Below are positions 35,210-46,312 of a DNA stretch of 64,000 bases, in pieces. How positions within the stretch are numbered: the stretch's first letter is position 1; each line of letters starts with the position of its first letter. The notes beneath the pieces were generated by a model. The model made no database searches and was not told where the DNA came from. It saw only the letters and a program-made list of their open reading frames with translations. This stretch comes from Podospora pseudoanserina (lineage: Eukaryota > Ascomycota > Sordariomycetes > Sordariales > Podosporaceae), in contig NC_085924.1 of the NCBI RefSeq assembly GCF_035222485.1, positions 3,782,001 through 3,846,000 of the forward strand. The letters are read 5' to 3'. The position numbers were made by a program, and so were the translations under genes.

Positions 35210-35490
35210 TCGAGTCTTTTCTCCCATTTCCTTCTCTGTTTTACATCGAACATACCACACCACCGTCGACTTTGACATCAACTTCGACATCCATCGATAT
35301 CATCTTTAACATTGTCTTCAACATTGTTTTCAACATCGTCTCGACTCGGACTTCGACAACGTCGACATCGACATCAACACCACCAGCGACGACGAACGAT
35401 GCGACCGACCGGACGACAACGACGACGACAACATTCCCTCTTCCCGCCCTTCCCTCTCTTCCCATGAGCACACCAACACACCCCCGGGTG

Positions 35491-35580
35491 GCACGATCGG
35501 ATTGTGGACGGTCAACTAGGGGGGTAATAGACTCTGGGTTGTAGCTGCTGGGATAGCACGATCCGACCGTGGACGGTTAC
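35491..35580 (+). repeat. Pair of similar 25-bp direct repeats
   Basis: GCACGATC..GTGGACGGT occurs at 35491-35515 and 35556-35580, with 20 of 25 positions identical. The unit includes GATCGGAT or GATCCGAC. A short duplicated element in otherwise unstructured sequence may be a regulatory binding site. Confidence 0.5.
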
Positions 35581-35698
35581 CTGGCGCGAAGCCTCCCTCG
35601 TTCTTATGGATGGGTGTATGGGTCTGGCGGATATGATTCGAGGAATAGGATGGTGGAGTCTGGCTGGTTGTTGCTGCCTTGGTGAGGGAGTTGTGGTT

Positions 35699-35768
35699 CT
35701 TTTTCTTTTTCTTTTTTTCTTTTTCCTTTTTCCTTTTTCCTTTTTCCTTTTCCCTTTTCCTTTTCCAT
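35699..35768 (+). repeat. (TTTTCC)n pyrimidine tract
   Basis: About 70 bp of TTTTTC and TTTTCC units without purines. Confidence 0.8.
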
Positions 35769-38700
35769 GCCATATATTGCCATCTATCTTGCCGTCTATC
35801 TTGCCATTTATCGGGCGGCGAAGTCGGACTCTGTCACCTCCTCGTGGTGTCGCCTGGAAAATCGTCTCTCCGAGGAGAGCGAGGCCAACGCAGAGACGCA
35901 TGCGACTTTTGTAGGTAGCTACGAGAACAATACAAGACTTTTTTTTGGTCATGACTTTCAATGCCTTTTTGTGTGTGCCTTCGAGACTCTGCCTTGTGAT
36001 TAAACAACTCTTGTAGCGCTCCTCTTGCGATGCATCCAAAAGAGATGGGGCAAATACCTCGACACCCATCCCATGATGTCGATCATGGTTTTGGCGTCTG
36101 GAGAGGTTAGACTTGAGATCATTGGGGGGTTTCTGTTGCTCCTGACTTGTCTGCATCACGAGAGACCACCAGGATGGAGGTATAGCTCAACCTGTGCGAA
36201 ACATTCTCTCCCTGTCTCAAGGTACCACCACCACATCGGGGCTTCAGTTTCCAGAACCCATCATACCCTGTGAACCAAAGACATCCCCGTTCCGTTGTTC
36301 AACAACAGGCCTTGTCGGAGCTCAGACTTCTCACCACGTTCCACCTCAACCCACCTGGGTACTTGACTTTCTTCCCCTCCAAGTTCGAACACTGCCCGAT
36401 TCATGTACGCTGTGTGATGGGCAAGTAAAACGCAGAGTTAAATCGAAACCACTCTGCAGCTATACGGCCATTAAGGATTTCTTCAGGGGATTTGTGTGGA
36501 GGTTTACACCTAACTTGAGGTGTTTCGTGGCTTTATCCAAGTGTTTTTAGCTGTGCTTTTACTTTGCTTCTTACTGCGTAACGGTAGCATGGACCCAGGT
36601 TGTCGGGAGTGATGGCCCCGGGTGGAGGGGGGGAAGGGTGGGGGGGCTATGAAAAGGGGGAGGGTGGTGCTGTAATGATAAATGGGGAAAGGGGTGCTCT
36701 GGTACAAGAGACTGGTAGAGCGATGGAGAAAAGCATCATATTTCTGTTGTTGGGATCTCATGTCTACCCATAAGACTTGGCATTTTTCTTTGATGAGTTG
36801 CTGAGTATGGCTGCTGTTGAGTCAAGTCTTTTGATGAACGATAAGGGAGAAAGAGGCCTTGTGGTGCTGCCGGTAGACCAGAGAGAAGCCTCGGGACTAA
36901 CCACCTAAGGTTATAATCTCACGCCCCAGCGAACAATTTTATCAAACCTCGGTTGCCCCGGCTGGTGTAAGTTAGCACAGCGGTCAACCGCGTTCGGTCC
37001 TGAAAAAAAAAAAATTGATATAAAGTTTCCCCTGGGGGTACACAATTTCTTCCAAAGCAGGCGCGCAGCCACAGACAGAACCCGAGGTCGAGCAATGAGT
37101 TTGTCTTTTTTGTTTTTGTCACATCTCTCCTCGTCCAACAACACCCTCTTCTCATGATGCCTTCAAACATGTTCTCCAGCCCAAACATATCAACTCTCAC
37201 CAGCCACACACAGACAACCACACCCCCGCTACAAGAATAAGCCCTTCCCACACGCCTGCCCGCCCGACAGGGATACATCCCGGACTTTTCGGGCTCGCTC
37301 CACAGTCCGACAAAAGGGACCCGAGCCCCGAGCCGCACCTTTCGCGCCCCGGAAAGCCAAAGCAACCCGCAAGAAACATCCACTTCTTCGCCCAGCAGAT
37401 GGATGTCAAAAAGGGTTGGCGGGCGCTAAACAAACCGGCAGACTCGGAGATGACCTCCTTCCCTCAGTCATGAGGCTCATAAGAGGTACTAACTTGAATG
37501 CCGGCTCATCATGGTGATTCATAAAAGCGAGGCGAGTTTACAAATCATTCTTAAAAAGCCACAAGACCTGGAGACCTCTCTCCCGGAGTTAACAGGAAAA
37601 ATACCGATGGTGTGGAAGGACAAGGCGGCGGTCTTCGGTAGTGTTCAACAAGACAGAAGGCCTCGGCAGGGTGGTAGGGTTCCAGTCAACCATCGGGCGG
37701 GTACACCCTACAGGGCGATCGGAAGAGCCGCTCTTGCTGAGGGAAAAAAAAAAAAGAAAAAAAACCATGTCAAGGTGGTTCCCGGTTCCCGGCGACAGGG
37801 TATTACAATGTTCGCTTTATGCCGAATCACCTGTTCTTCGGCTGCTTCCTGGATTGAGCTTGACCGCCGGAATGCATAAAAGAAAGAAAAAATATTTTTT
37901 CTTTTCTCGAAGAATTACAGAATATGGTTCGACAGGCGATATCCACAGGGCCGGATCAGGCCTGCAGGTGGAAAAAGAGTCCACGTCGGGTTGGTGTGAA
38001 GCAGTCAGAGGGGATTACAAATGGGAGAATTGATATGTCCGAAGCCCGATCAGATAAAAATGAGGCTTGACGATAGCAAGGCTTCCTATAGGTCAGTTTT
38101 GTTATACGCGTAAAGTGCTAGAGGTAAGACCGCGGGTTGGAGACAATGTCGCGTGCTCTGTTCTGTAGCGAACATTTTCCCAGGTGGCTGGAAAAGAAAG
38201 AGACCCCCCTTCGAATTCGGGTCCAAGGTGGAGATGGCGTCCGAAGCTATTAAGAAGCGAGTTCTCTCAGATTCATGTCATGCAGCAAAAAGGGCATTGG
38301 CTACCTCACAATTTTGCTTCATCTCAAAGGGAGATTGAGAGAATCCCAATCTCGAAACCCAAGAGTTGGTGCGGTCTGATGTTTTTGGTGCCGGTTGCCG
38401 AAATCCGCGGGTGGAATAAATGGTTGCGACGAGCGGTTGCGCGAGAGTTTCACTGATCCACGGCCGGGCTTGCAAATCGATGAATCGAACGAGCAAACCA
38501 ACAGGATCGGCGCTATAAAACCGTGACAGAGCCATCCTATCCACCAGCAGGCCAGCCCCACCGTTTGAACCTTTTCATTTGGAGGAAGAAAGAGGCGCGC
38601 AGAGGCACAGCTGATAGCGTTGGCTCGAAGAGTGGAAAGCTATCCTACTTATCAGCCTTTTGGAAGATGTTGGACGGCAGAAGACATGATGCCGAGATGC

Positions 38701-39274
38701 CGAGTGCAAGCGGCACAAAGCAAAAGAATGCGCAACGGTTTCTCTGGCGAAACCCCACAGGCGGGAAGCAAGCCACATGTCGCTGGTGGGCTCAAGCCTC
38801 TCCTTTGACGCACGTCCGCGGTTAGGAAGTGGTATCGCTGACCAATTGTGCCTCTTTTATCCCATGTTCCAAGACACGACAAGGTCAAATCCTGTCCGGA
38901 AGTGCAAGTGGCTTCTTTACCTTACTCTTCGAACAAGTCGTTTTCGCTCGTGGGCTTCTGGAGGTTTGTGTTCCTTCTAGAAAGTGATGACGGCATCACT
39001 TACACCACAGCAAGCATAATACTGTGTGTGCGACTAGCGTGATGTTCACCGCTGCAGGGGCACTCTTGCTGTCATTGATATGCAGCAAGCGAAAGAAACC
39101 CACTGCGGCATTCAAACTGACCCTGTCGCCCGGGCGTGATGACCAGGTGGCTCCCGGCGAAAATCACACGGGGGGTGTTGTGTGTGTACTTCGGTCCGCT
39201 CAATTACTTTGTCTGTGGTATCTCTTCAAGACTCGAGTCGTTGCTTGTATTATTATAGAGAAGAAATAAGCCAG

Positions 39275-39329
39275 ACAAGAGAAAGAGAAAGAGAAAGAGA
39301 AAGAGAAAGAGAAAGAGAAAGAGAAAGAG
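39275..39329 (+). repeat. (AGAGAA)n purine tract
   Basis: About nine copies of the hexamer AGAGAA, purine only, in the gene-poor interval. Confidence 0.85.
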
Positions 39330-40166
39330 GAATGAGGAGAGTCGGTCTTGTCAAGTCTTGGCCTCTCCAGCCAAGTGCTTGGGAATACCATTTTTAGTGC
39401 CTCGTTTGCTGGTGTGTTGCTCGCGTGTCCCGTAACCTTAGTATACCTTTGGTATGTGTGTGGGTGCGTACTTTGTACCGCCTAGCTTTGCTTCGCATGC
39501 ATTCCCAAGTGAACCCACCCGTCCTTCTTTTAAACAAGGGCCACCGCCGTCATACTTTACCAAGGAGGGCCCCCCAGTCACAATCCGTCACACACTTAAC
39601 CTCACTTGCTTCCCGTCCCATTCTTCCCCATTTTGCGATCTCGAGGTGTTGATCCTTTTCCCAAGTAACACACACACACTCAACGACAACCGACCGCAGG
39701 AAAGACGTGTGTTGGTGTGGCGTTTGAGCTGCTTTTCCTTCGTGGCTTTTTTTTGGAGCCCATTTTCTCTTTTTCCCAAACGGCCTTTTTTGGGGGTTGC
39801 TCGACAAGACGGAAAAACCGACGAAACGAACAGGACGGACGACCAAATCCAGTAATTCCTAGAAATTAATAATCAGCATCAACAAAGAATAAAACGGTCA
39901 CAATCTATTCGACAACGACGTCAACCACGAGCACCTCACCTAAACTACCGGTTCAGGCCAATAGTGTAAAAAGAGTTAAAGAAAGCAAGCACGAAGAGAA
40001 ATGCAGATGCAGCGACGATAGCCGAACCAACTCCAACAAATCACCTCTTCCCCTTTCCTCCTTCTTCATCCTAGGAAAGGGCCGGTTTGCCTCCCCGCCG
40101 GGTGGTGCATGTGTTGTGTGTGTGAGTGTGTGTGTGTGTGTGTGAGTGTGTGTGAGTGTGTCACAC

Positions 40167-40232
40167 CTCAACCTCAACCTCAACCTCAACTCAACCTCAA
40201 CCTCAACCTCAACCTCAACCTCAACCTCAACC
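40167..40232 (+). repeat. (CCTCAA)n hexamer array in AUR1 leader region
   Basis: Eleven or so CCTCAA units with one shortened unit near 40190. The array ends 56 bp before the AUR1 ATG and is probably in its 5' untranslated leader. Confidence 0.85.
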
Positions 40233-40288
40233 TACCTACCTAGCGACGAACCTATTTTAGACGATTCCGGCGCATCACCATCGCAACC

Positions 40289-41863
40289 ATGCCAGACTTC
40301 TCCCCCGTCCTCCCATCAACAACCTCGGCACCCCCCTCCCCGCCACATTCCCTCTCCGCCAAAACCATCACCACCTCCCCAAACCCCCTATTACCGCTCT
40401 ACAACCTCGCCGCCAACATCCCCATCCCCGCCAAATTCAAAAAGGCCAAACCCTCTCTTCGGTTACAGCGGGTAAAATCCAAAGACGAAGCCGCCTCTCA
40501 CGATGTAACCAAACTGCAAACATCCTTCGCCATCCTTCCCTCTCTCAAACAGCTCCAAACCCGCAAATGGACCCTCTGGGACCTCCAGCACGTGGTGACG
40601 TTTGGGTGTTTGGCCTTTTGTCTGCTCATCACACCATCAGCCCCGTTTGTCAAGAGCGCCGCGATGGGGTTGCTAGCGGTTCTGCTGGCCATGCCAGCGA
40701 CGAGACAGTTTTTCCTGCCGTCGTTGCCGATTTGGGTGTATTTGTTTTATTTCTTTGCCAGCAGGTATGTTAGCGACCGTCATCCGAGAGAATCTTTTCC
40801 TTTTTTTTTTTTTTTTTTTTTTTTTCCCTCTTTTTTTTTCGTTGTCTGATGCTGACGATGATGATGAAAAAGGTTCATCGCCCCTGAATACCGCCCCCAC
40901 ATCTGGGTCAAGGTCCTTCCCGCGCTAGAAAACGTCCTCTACGGCGCCAACCTGAGCAACATCCTCTCGGCACACACCTACACCATCTTGGACATCATCG
41001 CCTGGATCCCCTACGGCCTCGGCCACTTTGCGCTTCCGTTGGTGACAACGGTGATGCTGTTTTTGTTTGCCGCCCCTGGGACAACGCCCGTCTGGGCGAG
41101 GGCGTTTGGGTACATGAGCATCCTCGGCGTGACGATCCAGATCCTCTTTCCTTGCACGCCTCCCTGGTACGAGGGCCTGCACGGCCTCGAGCCGGCGCAC
41201 TACGGCATGGAGGGCAGCCCGGCTGGGTTGAAGAGGATCGATGAGCTGTTTGGCGTGGACATGTACACGACGAGCTTCACGACCGCCCCGGTGCCGTTTG
41301 GCGCGTTTCCTTCCCTGCACGGAGGCGATGCCGTGCTGGAGATGCTGTTTTTGCAGTACTGCTTCCCGAGGTTCAGGGCTTTTTTCGTGGGGTATGTGGT
41401 TTGGATTGCGTGGAGCACCATGTATCTGAACCACCACTACGCGATCGACCTTGTCGGAGGAGGGGTGATTGCCGCGGTCACGTATTACATTGCGAGAACG
41501 AAGTGGCTTCCGCGCCCGCAGCTGGACAAGACGACGAGGTGGGAGTATGAGTATGTCGAGTTTGGCGACAGGCCGAGGGTGGCGCTCGACGAGGAGTATG
41601 GTGGGATGGGGTTGGGACTGCTTCAGCGACGGGGGAGCGACGAATGGACTCTTGGGAGCTCATCGAGCTTTGACTCGATGAGCAGGGGTGACACCCTCTG
41701 CGGGAGCAGCAGCTCTTCGCCGAATATCCTCAGCCCGACGACGCCGAATGATGACCACCATGGGGGGGACCTGTGGAGCAAAGTCCGGACGACGAGCCCG
41801 AGGGCGGTGGGGTTGACTGGGGTGGTGGTTGAGGAGGAGCAGAGGGAGGTGTATGTGAGGTGA
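40289..41863 (+). CDS. AUR1: Inositol phosphorylceramide synthase catalytic subunit Aur1
   Basis: Aur1 transfers phosphoinositol from phosphatidylinositol to ceramide in the Golgi; it is the aureobasidin A target. Two exons, 40289-40764 and 40873-41863, give 488 residues. The intron has a GTATGT donor and includes a run of about 25 T. The N-terminal 75 residues are cytosolic and Pro/Ser-rich. Membrane spans follow (HVVTFGCLAFCLLITPSAP, then SAAMGLLAVLLAMP, then FALPLVTTVMLFLFAAPG). Family blocks are FPCTPPWYEGLHGLEPAHYG, GAFPSLHGGDAVLEM and YLNHHYAIDLVGGG. The His of SLHGG with the His and Asp of NHHYAID form the PAP2-type catalytic triad. The C-terminal tail of about 120 residues is Ser-rich and disordered. 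All catalytic residues are present. Confidence 0.95.
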
Positions 41864-42559
41864 TTTCTTGAGAACCTAATCGACACATCCATCCTTTTCT
41901 CGCCATTTCTTCGACTCGATTCCGGTTGCTCTTTTTCGATCGCCTTTTTTTATACAACACGCCACTACTGCTACTATCGTTATTATTTATCTGTCGGGGC
42001 CAATTCATCAGCATTTTATTGGTTTGGGGTTGGGGGCAAACAAATGGCATTGGCAGGGCATTTCGCAAACTGTGTGTGTGTGTGCGTGTGTGTGGTTATT
42101 TGGTATATACCCCATATCGTTCGCTCGCTTCATTTATATATATATATGTGTGTGTATACTGGAAAGGGGGAAGTCAATCTGGATAGACAGTCGTTTCTGT
42201 TTATTGGAGAAAGAACAAATCAGACTTTTGGATGGACGGAAGAGCGAGGGAGGGGGGAGGAGGGGGGAGGAGGATATATCCCATATAATGAGAGGTTGTC
42301 GAAGAGAAAAGGAGGGTGCGGGGGATATATGCCATCTGTTGGTCTTTTTAATGATAATGGCTTTTTTATTATTATTTTTTTTATTGGTCGGGGGAAGGGA
42401 AAGGATGCGGTGCATATAATGGATCAAGAGGGAGGGGTTGCATACCTAGTTGGGGAAGGGAGAGAGAAGAGATGGGTGATGATACCTGCGATTTGGATTT
42501 TGTCTTGAGAGCGAAGGGGATACTGGGAGGAAGGAAGGGTTTGCGATATCTAGGAGAAG

Positions 42560-42640
42560 GAGGAGGAGGAGGTGATGATGATGATGATGGTGGCGGTGGT
42601 GGTGGTGGTGGTGGTGGTGGTGGTGGTGGTGGTGGTGGTT
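42560..42640 (+). repeat. (GGA)n/(GAT)n/(GGT)n triplet arrays
   Basis: Adjacent blocks of GGA, GAT and GGT triplets, the last with about 15 copies. Likely hypervariable. Confidence 0.85.
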
Positions 42641-43251
42641 TTGTATCATATAACGAATATCTCAAAGGAATTTAAATCAAGTCAAACAAGTGATTAGAGG
42701 AGGGATGGGTGTGTGATGTTGGAAGAGAGGCTCTTTCCCCTCCACCACCGGGACGCCTTCGGAGGGTTTAACCACTCTGGCCGGCCGGGTTCGGGTTGGT
42801 AGGCGGCGGCGTGGAAAAAGGGGGTTTCGGTTTCAGCCTCACAGCCTTGTGTCGTTCGGTTTTTTTTTTTTTCTTTTCTCTTTCTCCCAAGATTGTCACG
42901 AGTTGGATGGGTGTGTCAGATTCGCTTAATCGGCCGGTCCCAGAACGCCACCACTCCGAGGAGTCATATTCCCCAATCTGTACTTCTTTCCATCATGGGA
43001 CACGGCGAGGGGAAAGGGGGGGCTATAAAAGCATGGGAGGTAGGGTCTGGAAGCGGGAACGGAGAATATCTTGTGTGTCAGGTAGACAGACAGACAGGTA
43101 GATGCTGTGAGACGGGAGGTAGGTAGGTAGGTAGAAAGATGCAACCCTTCGGAGAATGCAACATCAAAGATAATAAAAACCAAAAACTCAGAAAAAGGGT
43201 GATGCCGAACCGAAAACGGGAGATTCTTCTTATGATATATACATGACAGTC

Positions 43252-43385
<134 letters not shown>

Positions 43386-44021
43386 GTTTTCAGCTCGTGG
43401 GGTCAAAGTCACGATGAATGAGGAAAATCGGCCAGAATATCTGGCCTAGTTCTGATTTTGTTGTCAAAAGCGAATGGTGTGTGTGGTGGGTGGCACCGGG
43501 CTGAAGGGAACGGCCGCCAATGCCGTCAACCATCTTGATAAATCGCTGGGAAAAAAAAAAGACGAGTACATTAATCTACAATTCAAATTGTCTGCATTCC
43601 CGTATCTGTCTAAACCCGACTAACTGACTATCTGGGCTCTGTGCCCATCCCCGAGTCTTACATACAACTGACTGACATATACCTCTCCCAATCAACCCAC
43701 AAATTTACACCCATCTCACATTACATGCAATGTAAAGGAGAAGAAAGAAAGAAAAGTATGCATATCAAAAAAAGACAATAAACAAACATCCATCCATCCA
43801 GACCCATGTATGGAAAAGCACGAAAAAAGGTATCTCAACGCCCCACCCACCAACCCGCCGAACCCTTTATGCCCTGACGAAAAGAAATACTTTTGATGCC
43901 TGATGCGAAAAAGAAAACCGAAAACCGAAATTAGCGCGCTCTTGTGTGGTTCACTCGCGATGTAAAGACCCGAGACCAGATACTGGGCAACTTCCCAGCC
44001 GTGCAAGACACATGCCAGCCA

Positions 44022-44573
44022 TTAGAACCGCACCTTCGACTTGCTCTTGAGTTTATTCTTCTTCCTATCAGCCTTCTTCTCCTTCTTGTGTTTCTTCTTG
44101 AGCGGAGAATCATCACGATTCTTGTCCTTGGCAAAGAGAACCTTGGCTGTGCTATCCTTCACGCCAGAGTCATATTTCTTGAGAATGCTCTTCATTGGCG
44201 ACGAAAGAACTTGCGAGGCAGCACCAACAGACGGTTTTCGCGTGGACATGCTCTTCGAGGGCGATGAAGGGATAGTCGAAAGAGGGATACTCGAGGAGGC
44301 TTCGTCCGAGGGCTCCTGCTTGATCATGTTTTTCAAAGGTGAGGGGAGTGGGGGCATAGACATGCTGCGGGCGCGGCCCGGGTAAGGGGTCGACTTGCCG
44401 GGAACATGCACCCGGGTGAGCGACGTGGAATTGCTAGCAGGACTGCTGCTCGGAACCGTGTATGTGGGCAAGGTGAACGTGGAGGGCGGCAAAGAAGCCT
44501 CGCGCTTCTTGCGTTCCGACATGGACTGGTAATCGTCGGACTTGACCACGGCTCGCGGAGGTGAAGAGCCCAC
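44022..44573 (-). CDS. Open in-frame extension after the RPA34.5 stop (Lys-rich C-terminus?)
   Basis: Right after the RPA34.5 TAG (44576-44574) the same frame remains open for 183 codons to a stop at 44022. The translation reads like part of the same protein. It has Ser/Pro-rich linkers (PSPLKNMIKQEPSDEASSS) and a strongly basic end (SPLKKKHKKEKKADRKKNKL, then KSKSKVRF) that resembles the basic tails common in Pol I subunits and nucleolar proteins. It has no good start codon of its own near its 5' end, as the first codon after TAG is GTG and the first ATG is about 17 codons in. Alternatives are a nonsense change from a Lys codon, a consensus error, stop read-through, or an unseen intron. I tested two GT-AG pairs across the TAG and both broke the frame. 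Confidence 0.45.
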   Translation of the reverse strand: MGSSPPRAVVKSDDYQSMSERKKREASLPPSTFTLPTYTVPSSSPASNSTSLTRVHVPGKSTPYPGRARSMSMPPLPSPLKNMIKQEPSDEASSSIPLSTIPSSPSKSMSTRKPSVGAASQVLSSPMKSILKKYDSGVKDSTAKVLFAKDKNRDDSPLKKKHKKEKKADRKKNKLKSKSKVRF

Positions 44574-46312
44574 CTAGGCGCTCTTTCCGGCGGGAACAGG
44601 AGGCGGAATCGGCGTCACTTTACTTGCAGTCTTCTTAGCCTTGTTGTCCTTACCATCAGACTTTGTGACAGAGGAGGCGACAGGGGTAGCAGCCACGTTG
44701 TGCCCAGGGATGGGGGGAGGAGCAATAGGGGTCTCCTTGATGGGCTTAACAACGGGGGCACTGACTGCTGGGGTGCTGGCACCAACACGAGACTTCCTCG
44801 CCTTCTTGCTGGGCGTGGCAGCTGTCTCCTCTCCACCGAGCTTGCGCTTCTTAGCGGCCGCCTTGCTGGTGGCAGCAGCGGGGGCGGCGGGGGCGGCATC
44901 GCCCATCTCGACGTCTTCGTGCTCCGACTCGTCACCCATGACGGTGAGACCGTTGTTGGTGGCGCCGAACGGTGTGTAGCGAACCTTGAGCCCCTTAGGC
45001 TGGGGTCTAGGCGGCACGGGCGGGGCAGGCACAACGGTCTCCTGGCCGATGTGAGTCTTGCGCTTGATGTGGAGGAACTGCCCGATGGGCTGGTCGGCTA
45101 GAAACCGTCAGCAAACCCTCTATTCACCAAGAGAAAGAAAGCTTCACTCACCACTCTCATACTTCTTGCCATCCTTGCCGGGAATCAGGATCTTAACCGA
45201 GTGGCTCAGCTGCTCGAGTTCACCGCCGTAATCCACGCCCTCGTGGGTAAAGAGTGGCTGGCCAGAGATGAGCTTGTCCGTAGAGATCTTGTACTTCCTG
45301 ATGACGTCGATGCCAATAGACTTGGGGGTGGTGAAGCACCAAAGCTGCTTGCCCTCGGCCTTTGCATTCGCAAGCATCTTGGCAACGCTGGCAGCATCGA
45401 GATCGGGGTCCACTTTCCGCAGATCGAAGCGTTGCTGAATGAGCTCAGCAGGGCGACTTGTCACTTGTTAGCAAGGTTCCCTCATCAAGCACAGGATGAT
45501 TCTCACGATGACTTGACGGCTGCGGCGTTTTGGGCCTCCGGCTCAGGCTCCGACTCGGACTCAGATTCAGACTCGCCGACGGTCTCCTTGCTCTTCGCTT
45601 TGCTTTTTGCCTTGTCCTTCGAAGCAGCTGGAGACTTGGCTGTCGACGACTTGGCAACTGGAGCAGGTTTGGCTTTGGGAACAGGCTTCTCAGCTTCGCT
45701 CTCGCTCTCACTGTCACTCTCCGACTCGCTCTCCGACCCGCTCTCCGACTCGCTCTCCGACTCGGCCTCTTTGGCTTTCTCATTGACCTTGGCGCCGTTG
45801 ACCTTGGCGCCGGCGGCAGGAGCATCCTCATCACTCGACTCCTCCGACTCACTGGACTCGGACTCGGACTCGGAATCGGAAGCAGCAAGAGCGGCTGCCT
45901 TCTTAGTGCTCTTGGCCGGAGCGTCCTTCATCTCGACATCGCCATCGTCGCTGTCGCTCTCGCTCTCGCTTTCGGAGTCGCTCTCACTGGAGCTCGAATC
46001 TGAGGCTTCGACATCCTTTTTGGTCTTAGTCTCGGTCTCGGAAGCAGGCTTCGTGCCGTTGGTGGTAGGCTTAGCAGCCTCCTTCTCTTTCTTCAAGTTC
46101 AGCTTATCGGCCCAGTCGTCATTGTTGTCGTCGGCCTCCTCGTCGGTAGAAGTGGAGGTGCTGTCGGTGTCACTGTCGCTCTGACTCTCGCTCTCGGACT
46201 CTTCCTTCTTCACAGGCTTGGGCAGCGCCTTCTGGCTCAAGGCATTACGGAGGCCAGCAGCTTTGGCGATATGCTGGGACAAGGTAGCAGAGGGCGCTTT
46301 GGGCCCCGCCAT
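44574..46312 (-). CDS. RNA polymerase I subunit RPA34.5 (Rpa34 family)
   Basis: RPA34.5 with RPA49 forms the TFIIF-like subcomplex of RNA polymerase I that transcribes rDNA. Exons 46312-45507, 45456-45152 and 45097-44574 join in frame to give 544 residues. Residues 1-268 are an extreme Ser/Glu/Asp tract with Lys-rich breaks, like nucleolar Nopp140-type proteins and likely CK2-phosphorylated. The folded RPA34.5 domain follows: LIQQRFDLRKVDPD, EGKQLWCFTTPKSIGIDVI, LISGQPLFTHEGVDYGG, HSVKILIPGKDGKKYESGE and PIGQFLHIKRKTHIGQE. The tail is Ala/Pro/Lys-rich. The frame then meets TAG but continues open behind it (separate entry). The acidic N-terminal extension is much longer than in yeast, where acid and basic parts follow the fold. 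The gene is divergent from GRC3. Confidence 0.88.

Larger units (their letters stand above)
34556..40288. other. 5.7-kb interval with no recognised gene
   Basis: No conserved protein is seen on either strand. All frames are short or low complexity. There is a promoter-like stretch near 35200 (TATATAA followed by a CT-rich stretch and ACATCGAACATACCAC) but only ORFs under 30 codons follow closely. Two similar 25-mers lie at 35491 and 35556. Simple repeats are (TTTTCC)n at 35699-35768, (AGAGAA)n at 39275-39329, GT repeats at 40106-40160 and (CCTCAA)n at 40167-40232. It may hold long non-coding RNA, a rapidly evolving gene, or only spacer. Confidence 0.4.
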
